Shown here: piece by piece, positions 63,834 through 64,000 of the stretch
How the letters are laid out: every line of letters starts with the position of its first letter
Position numbering within the stretch: the stretch's first letter is position 1
NCBI RefSeq assembly: GCF_003814875.1
Contig: NZ_RKQF01000001.1
Location: 9,920,001 to 9,984,000 of the forward strand
Direction of reading: 5' to 3'
Source of the DNA: Streptomyces sp. Ag109_O5-1
Lineage (GTDB): Bacteria; Actinomycetota; Actinomycetes; Streptomycetales; Streptomycetaceae
DNA: 64,000 bases
Translations under genes and position numbers: made by a program
Notes under the pieces: generated by a model
What the model was told of the DNA's origin: nothing
Seen by the model: only the letters and a program-made list of their open reading frames with translations
Databases searched by the model: none

Positions 63834-64000
63834 TCACCCCAGAGCACTGAACCAGCGCACCACCGCGGCGGTTCCGGCCTGCTGGGAGCCCAGGTGCCGG
63901 GAACCGCCGTAGTCCGGCGTCCCGAGGTCGACCACTGGGGCGTCGGCCCCTCGGGCGCGCTGTGTGGCGTGACAGTGGGCGTGTTCGCGTTGACGGCCTG
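63834..64000 (-). CDS. Partial leftward gene, C-terminal 54 residues
   Basis: An open frame without stops enters from the right edge and ends in RARGADAPVVDLGTPDYGG, then QAGTAAVVRWFSALG-stop. The PVVDLG and AVVRWF words recall the ends of secreted alpha/beta hydrolases of Streptomyces, but too little is present to decide. Confidence 0.45.
   Translation of the reverse strand, partial: GRQREHAHCHATQRARGADAPVVDLGTPDYGGSRHLGSQQAGTAAVVRWFSALG

Noticed and set aside
1..64000. CRISPR arrays, tRNA and rRNA genes
   Set aside because: No spaced direct repeats, TPsiC-type motifs with acceptor stems or rRNA signatures were seen on either strand.

Overview
The window is high-GC DNA with actinobacterial codon use, GTG/TTG starts and purine-rich ribosome sites. 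The gene content points to Streptomyces: a 388-residue xylose isomerase of the Streptomyces type, LpdA, GH6/GH16 secreted polysaccharidases, an SBP/two-component cluster and many TetR regulators. I see no tRNA, rRNA or CRISPR array.

Layout. (1) 0-32 kb is a mosaic of small catabolic modules, each with its own regulator. They comprise: an acyl-CoA ligase/hydrolase/enoyl-CoA hydratase operon with a divergent TetR gene (0.4-4.7 kb); SDR genes with TetR or MarR partners (4.8-13.8 kb); an HxlR/quinone-oxidoreductase pair (14.3-16 kb); a TetR/serine-hydrolase pair (17.4-19.6 kb); and a repeated theme of TetR plus alpha/beta hydrolase (24.9-32.2 kb). Palindromic operators are visible next to most regulators, and several are shared between loci. 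(2) Between the modules lie decayed genes (amidases, aldo/keto reductase, glycosidases of families 78 and 3, SRPBCC, saccharopine-dehydrogenase-like, aldehyde-dehydrogenase tail) and fragments of IS701, IS256, IS110, IS3 and tyrosine recombinases. This is what a turnover-prone accessory region looks like. (3) At 33.0-34.8 kb a TnpB-only (IS605/IS1341-like) element sits inside a zinc-type oxidoreductase gene. Its last about 145 nt, although coding, contain stacked perfect hairpins as expected of an omega/re-RNA. (4) 35.4-42.5 kb carries a propionate-CoA ligase, an HSL-type esterase and a secreted binding protein followed by a histidine kinase/response regulator pair. (5) 43-46.4 kb is again decayed: a deletion derivative of the 25-kb TetR/hydrolase pair, a truncated aminoglycoside-phosphotransferase-like gene and a broken Ser/Thr kinase. 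(6) 46.4-64 kb is orderly: cellulase (GH6) and GH16 glucanase under a LacI regulator, aldehyde dehydrogenase with a GAF regulator, acetamidase with an amino-acid permease, NUDIX, and the xylose genes (ROK regulator, xylB, divergent xylA).

How the parts work together. The left half would let the cell hydrolyse esters or lactones, oxidise alcohols and ketones (SDR, quinone oxidoreductase), and feed acyl-CoAs into beta-oxidation (ligase, acyl-CoA dehydrogenase, enoyl-CoA hydratases, PrpE). Each step is gated by a small ligand-sensing repressor. The right half handles plant polysaccharide: GH6 and GH16 enzymes cut glucans outside the cell under a LacI switch, and XylA/XylB convert xylose to xylulose-5-phosphate under a ROK switch. 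The most unusual items are the TnpB element with its RNA-like 3' end, a 20-bp HxlR box shared by loci 24 kb apart, and the repeated and partly deleted TetR/hydrolase modules with related operators.
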